From positions 1 through 53,302 of the forward strand of contig JACQPB010000005.1 of NCBI GenBank assembly GCA_016202305.1: a stretch of 53,302 bases of DNA. The letters are read 5' to 3'. Under the pieces are notes generated by a model, which had not been told where the DNA came from, ran no database searches, and saw only the letters and a list, made by a program, of their open reading frames with translations. Below, piece after piece: positions 51,498-53,302 of this stretch; the first letter of the stretch is position 1; every line of letters starts with the position of its first letter. Source of the DNA: Candidatus Iainarchaeum sp. Lineage in GTDB: Archaea; Iainarchaeota; Iainarchaeia; Iainarchaeales; Iainarchaeaceae. Position numbers and translations under genes: made by a program.

Positions 51498-51799
51498 TCA
51501 ATCCTCTGCCTTCAGGACCGGGATTTTACCTTTCCCTGTCCGGATTCTATTTATTTCCGCTTTTGCAAAATTCATTTTTTCAATGACGGCCTTGATTTTT
51601 GTCTCGGCCATCAAATCCTCCTCTTCGGCACCAGAAAGAATCAAAGTGTCCCGTTCATTCTCAAGCCTGTCAAGTTGTGCTTGTAGCCAGCCAATGGCTT
51701 CCGGGCAAGTTCTTTGTCACTTTCCAGCAACCTATAATATCCGACCTCATTAATGCCTCTGATTCTGACAGGAGTTTTTCTTTGGGGCCTGCTTCGCAT
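51498..51799 (-). pseudogene. Small coiled-coil gene with apparent frameshift
   Basis: Missed by the ORF track. From ATG 51799, 4 nt after the transaldolase stop, the frame reads MRSRPQRKTPVRIRGINEVGYYRLLESDKEL. In another frame the DNA then reads PEAIGWLQAQLDRLENERDTLI ... INRIRTGKGKIPVLKAED, ending at 51498, just before the gnd ATG. A single inserted base near 51703-51712 would give one ~100-residue protein. Operon spacing on both sides and a clear coiled-coil pattern argue it was coding. No family recognised. Confidence 0.55.
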
Positions 51800-51803
51800 C
51801 ACA

Positions 51804-52634
51804 TCACACTAATTTCCTGAACTCTTCCGGCGTATCCTCGGTGAATTTCTTCATCCCTTCAACCGTCAGCCGGTGCCGGGCCAATTCCCGGAAAACGCCG
51901 AATGGCATTGTCGCGATGTCAGCGCCGACTATTGCAGCCTCGCGCACCTGCCTTGCATTCCTCAAGGATGCGGCAAGCACTTGGGATTTGATTCCATAGC
52001 GCCTGAAGATTGAAACTATCTGGGCTACAAGGTCAATGCCGGAAACAATGCCATTGTCCTCGAGCATTTTCCCTTCATGCATGTGCCCATTGAGCGGATA
52101 ATAGTCCTCTTTTGAAAAACCGGCAAATTCATGGCTATGCTCCTTCCTCAGCATGTCGTCAATCCTTCCGGCAAAAGGGCTGACAAAGTCCGCGCCGGCC
52201 TTTGCGGCAGCAAGGGCCTGTTCCGGCGTGAAAACGAGCGTGCAATTGACTGGTATTTTTGCCTTGTGCAGTTCGTTTATTGCCCTGATTCCGTCAAAGT
52301 CCTTTCCGGGATTCTGGTCGAATGCCGGGTTCACTGGTATTTTGATGTAAACATTCTTTGCCACAGGATTGAACTTCTTGAACAGCTTCTTGCCCTGCTC
52401 CACCATGGCCTTTGCAGTGCCGATGTCGGTCACTTCAAGGCTCACGGGCGTGCCTTTCGCGGTCTTGAGGGCCTTTTTGATGTACTTCTCCAAGTCAATC
52501 CTCTCGCCATCCGCCTTGAGGCCGTCAACGGCCTTCTTGACAAGCGAAGGGTTCATCGTTATGCCGTCGCAGATGCCCGTCGAATAGGCCTGCTCTATCT
52601 CTGAAAGGAGCGCGGAGTCGAGGAAGAACTTCAT
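51804..52634 (-). CDS. tal: Transaldolase, TalC/MipB type
   Basis: 276 aa. Schiff-base strand NVYIKIPVN with the catalytic Lys, upstream TMNPSLVKKA, and CTLVFTPEQALAAAKAGADFVSPFAGRIDD, typical of the small transaldolase/fructose-6-phosphate aldolase family. It is longer than the usual ~220 residues owing to insertions near 90-115 (KKFNPVAK, NPAFDQNPGKDFDG) and 165-190 (SHEFAGFSKEDYYPLNGHMHEGK). It links sedoheptulose, erythrose and fructose phosphates in the non-oxidative branch. First gene of the operon; ATG 52634 is preferred over the preceding ATG, though both are possible. Confidence 0.9.
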   Translation of the reverse strand: MKFFLDSALLSEIEQAYSTGICDGITMNPSLVKKAVDGLKADGERIDLEKYIKKALKTAKGTPVSLEVTDIGTAKAMVEQGKKLFKKFNPVAKNVYIKIPVNPAFDQNPGKDFDGIRAINELHKAKIPVNCTLVFTPEQALAAAKAGADFVSPFAGRIDDMLRKEHSHEFAGFSKEDYYPLNGHMHEGKMLEDNGIVSGIDLVAQIVSIFRRYGIKSQVLAASLRNARQVREAAIVGADIATMPFGVFRELARHRLTVEGMKKFTEDTPEEFRKLV

Positions 52635-52730
52635 CAAACCACAGGATAGTTGGGTTGGAACGGATTAAAAATGGGATTATAGCAGTCCAACAAAATAATT
52701 TGGCGATTTTTCATGGCCTGCTATCTATCA

Positions 52731-52777
52731 CCTTGTCCCCCGCGGGGGACGAGGCCTCGTCCCTATAAGGGACAAGG
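52731..52777. repeat. Two adjacent hairpins built from four CCTYGTCCC arms
   Basis: Hairpin 1 (52731-52754) pairs CCTTGTCCCCCG with CGGGGGACGAGG; hairpin 2 (52755-52777) pairs CCTCGTCCC with GGGACAAGG around TATAA. The junction is itself an 18-bp perfect palindrome GGGACGAGGCCTCGTCCC. Located between the divergent transaldolase and 52859 genes. Confidence 0.75.
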
Positions 52778-52830
52778 AACCGCTGGAAACACCGAAAAAC
52801 TTATGCAGTTTGATATAATCGCAATAACCT

Positions 52831-52838
52831 TTTATATT
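52831..52838 (+). promoter_or_regulatory. TATA box of 52859 gene
   Basis: TTTATATT centred 25 nt before ATG 52859; leaderless transcript predicted. Confidence 0.65.
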
Positions 52839-52858
52839 TTCCTTAATAAAAGTGGATT

Positions 52859-53227
52859 ATGCAAAAAATAGCCCATAAATTCGCAGCCGTTGCACTTTGC
52901 CTGATTATATCGGCCTCTTTTTCGAGCGCGGCTGATTACGCCGGAAGCCTGAATGTCTATGTCAAGGATTCCCAGGGAAAATCCATGGCGGGCGTGAAGG
53001 TTTATGCGGGCGATGCAAGAAACTATGCCCCAAAATTCAATGAAACGACGACAAATGAGAGAGGCAAGGCGACCTTCCGCAACCTTTCCCCCACGACCTA
53101 CATAGTCCAGGCTAAACCAGAGGGCTATCTCAGGAGTATTGGTAAGGCGTCTGTTACCACCAATGGCGCAGCCAAGGTTTATTGGAATCTCGAATACCCC
53201 GCCGTCTCTGCGGCGGGGACCGCCTGA
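52859..53227 (+). CDS. Small secreted carboxypeptidase-regulatory-like domain protein
   Basis: 122 aa. A signal peptide (MQKIAHKFAAVALCLIISASFSSA, ~1-24) is followed by a single beta-sandwich: GSLNVYVKDSQGKSMAGVKVYAG, ETTTNERGKATFRNLSPTTYIVQAKPEGYL, AKVYWNLEY. The pattern (GVxVxxx...T(N/D)xxGxxxFxxLxxxxYxVxAxxxGY) is the CarboxypepD_reg/TonB-plug-like fold, the same kind of module repeated in the 31220 surface protein. One NETT sequon. No anchor is visible. Likely a soluble envelope or matrix protein; role unknown. The last 75 bp of the window hold no gene. Confidence 0.75.
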   Translation: MQKIAHKFAAVALCLIISASFSSAADYAGSLNVYVKDSQGKSMAGVKVYAGDARNYAPKFNETTTNERGKATFRNLSPTTYIVQAKPEGYLRSIGKASVTTNGAAKVYWNLEYPAVSAAGTA

Positions 53228-53302
53228 ATGAAATGTTCTTGTGCTTTTTGCTGGAATAAGTTTGCATGGTGGAAGCGGCAAATCATTGTGTATATGATGT
53301 AA

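Noticed and set aside
52731-52777. CRISPR-like repeat
   Set aside because: The arms are contiguous palindromes without spacers and only one cluster exists.

Overview
The window reads as a chromosomal segment of an archaeon, most likely a DPANN lineage (Diapherotrites or Micrarchaeota-like; the phylum is an inference). Archaeal markers are diphthine synthase with a DUF357 partner, Trm5, a DUF63 membrane protein, archaeal-style four-subunit pyruvate:ferredoxin oxidoreductase, and a tRNA-Arg(CCG) interrupted by a 47-nt intron with a complete bulge-helix-bulge. Many genes have a TATA-like box 25-31 nt upstream of the start codon, so most transcripts look leaderless; a few internal operon genes carry Shine-Dalgarno sites. 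Several enzymes are of bacterial type (zinc-LID adenylate kinase, AhcY, G6PDH, Tgt), as is common in DPANN genomes that have taken up bacterial genes.

Layout. 1-1342: AT-rich, 5'-truncated P-loop ATPase, compositionally foreign. 1437-2056: small membrane protein and CutA. 2565-5559: porGDAB operon behind a 508-bp gene-free stretch carrying a palindrome and a TATA box. 5617-9445: Nudix, acylphosphatase, membrane proteins, DUF357/DphB, DUF63. 9610-18612: Trm5, SSS symporter, methyltransferase, adenylate kinase, and a PfkB kinase next to AhcY (methyl cycle). 18729-21618: scpA, then a DUF4143-type ATPase and an orphan gene, closed by a decayed second copy of the scpA 3' end. 21619-30649: MsrB, then glycan genes: a GH100/GH15-like glycosidase, two GT4 glycosyltransferases (one fused to a glycosidase-like domain), a PIG-L deacetylase, a sugar kinase/NagB fusion and a GH130 phosphorylase.

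31220-41184 is a 10-kb operon of four translationally coupled envelope proteins (1247, 594, 1147 and 332 aa). All have an export signal or membrane anchor, and none matches a family I can name with confidence. It is the best candidate here for an undescribed system. 41232-47687 holds an orphan, aquaporin, a Cys-rich membrane protein, the tRNA, a TerC/DUF475 protein, bacterial-type Tgt and M17 aminopeptidase.

47764-52634 contains a VOC protein and then an oxidative pentose phosphate operon on the minus strand: transaldolase, a small frameshifted coiled-coil gene, 6-phosphogluconate dehydrogenase, 6-phosphogluconolactonase, G6PDH and another frameshifted small gene. Together with POR this gives NADPH and pentoses from hexose-phosphate, and acetyl-CoA plus reduced ferredoxin from pyruvate; no lower-glycolysis gene is in view. 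The right edge has a double hairpin and a small secreted beta-sandwich protein.

Three coding regions (about 25045, 48267 and 51707) seem interrupted by single-base indels at short homopolymers. These are either sequencing errors or real lesions. Orphan genes of visibly lower GC are scattered singly between conserved genes, mostly on the minus strand.
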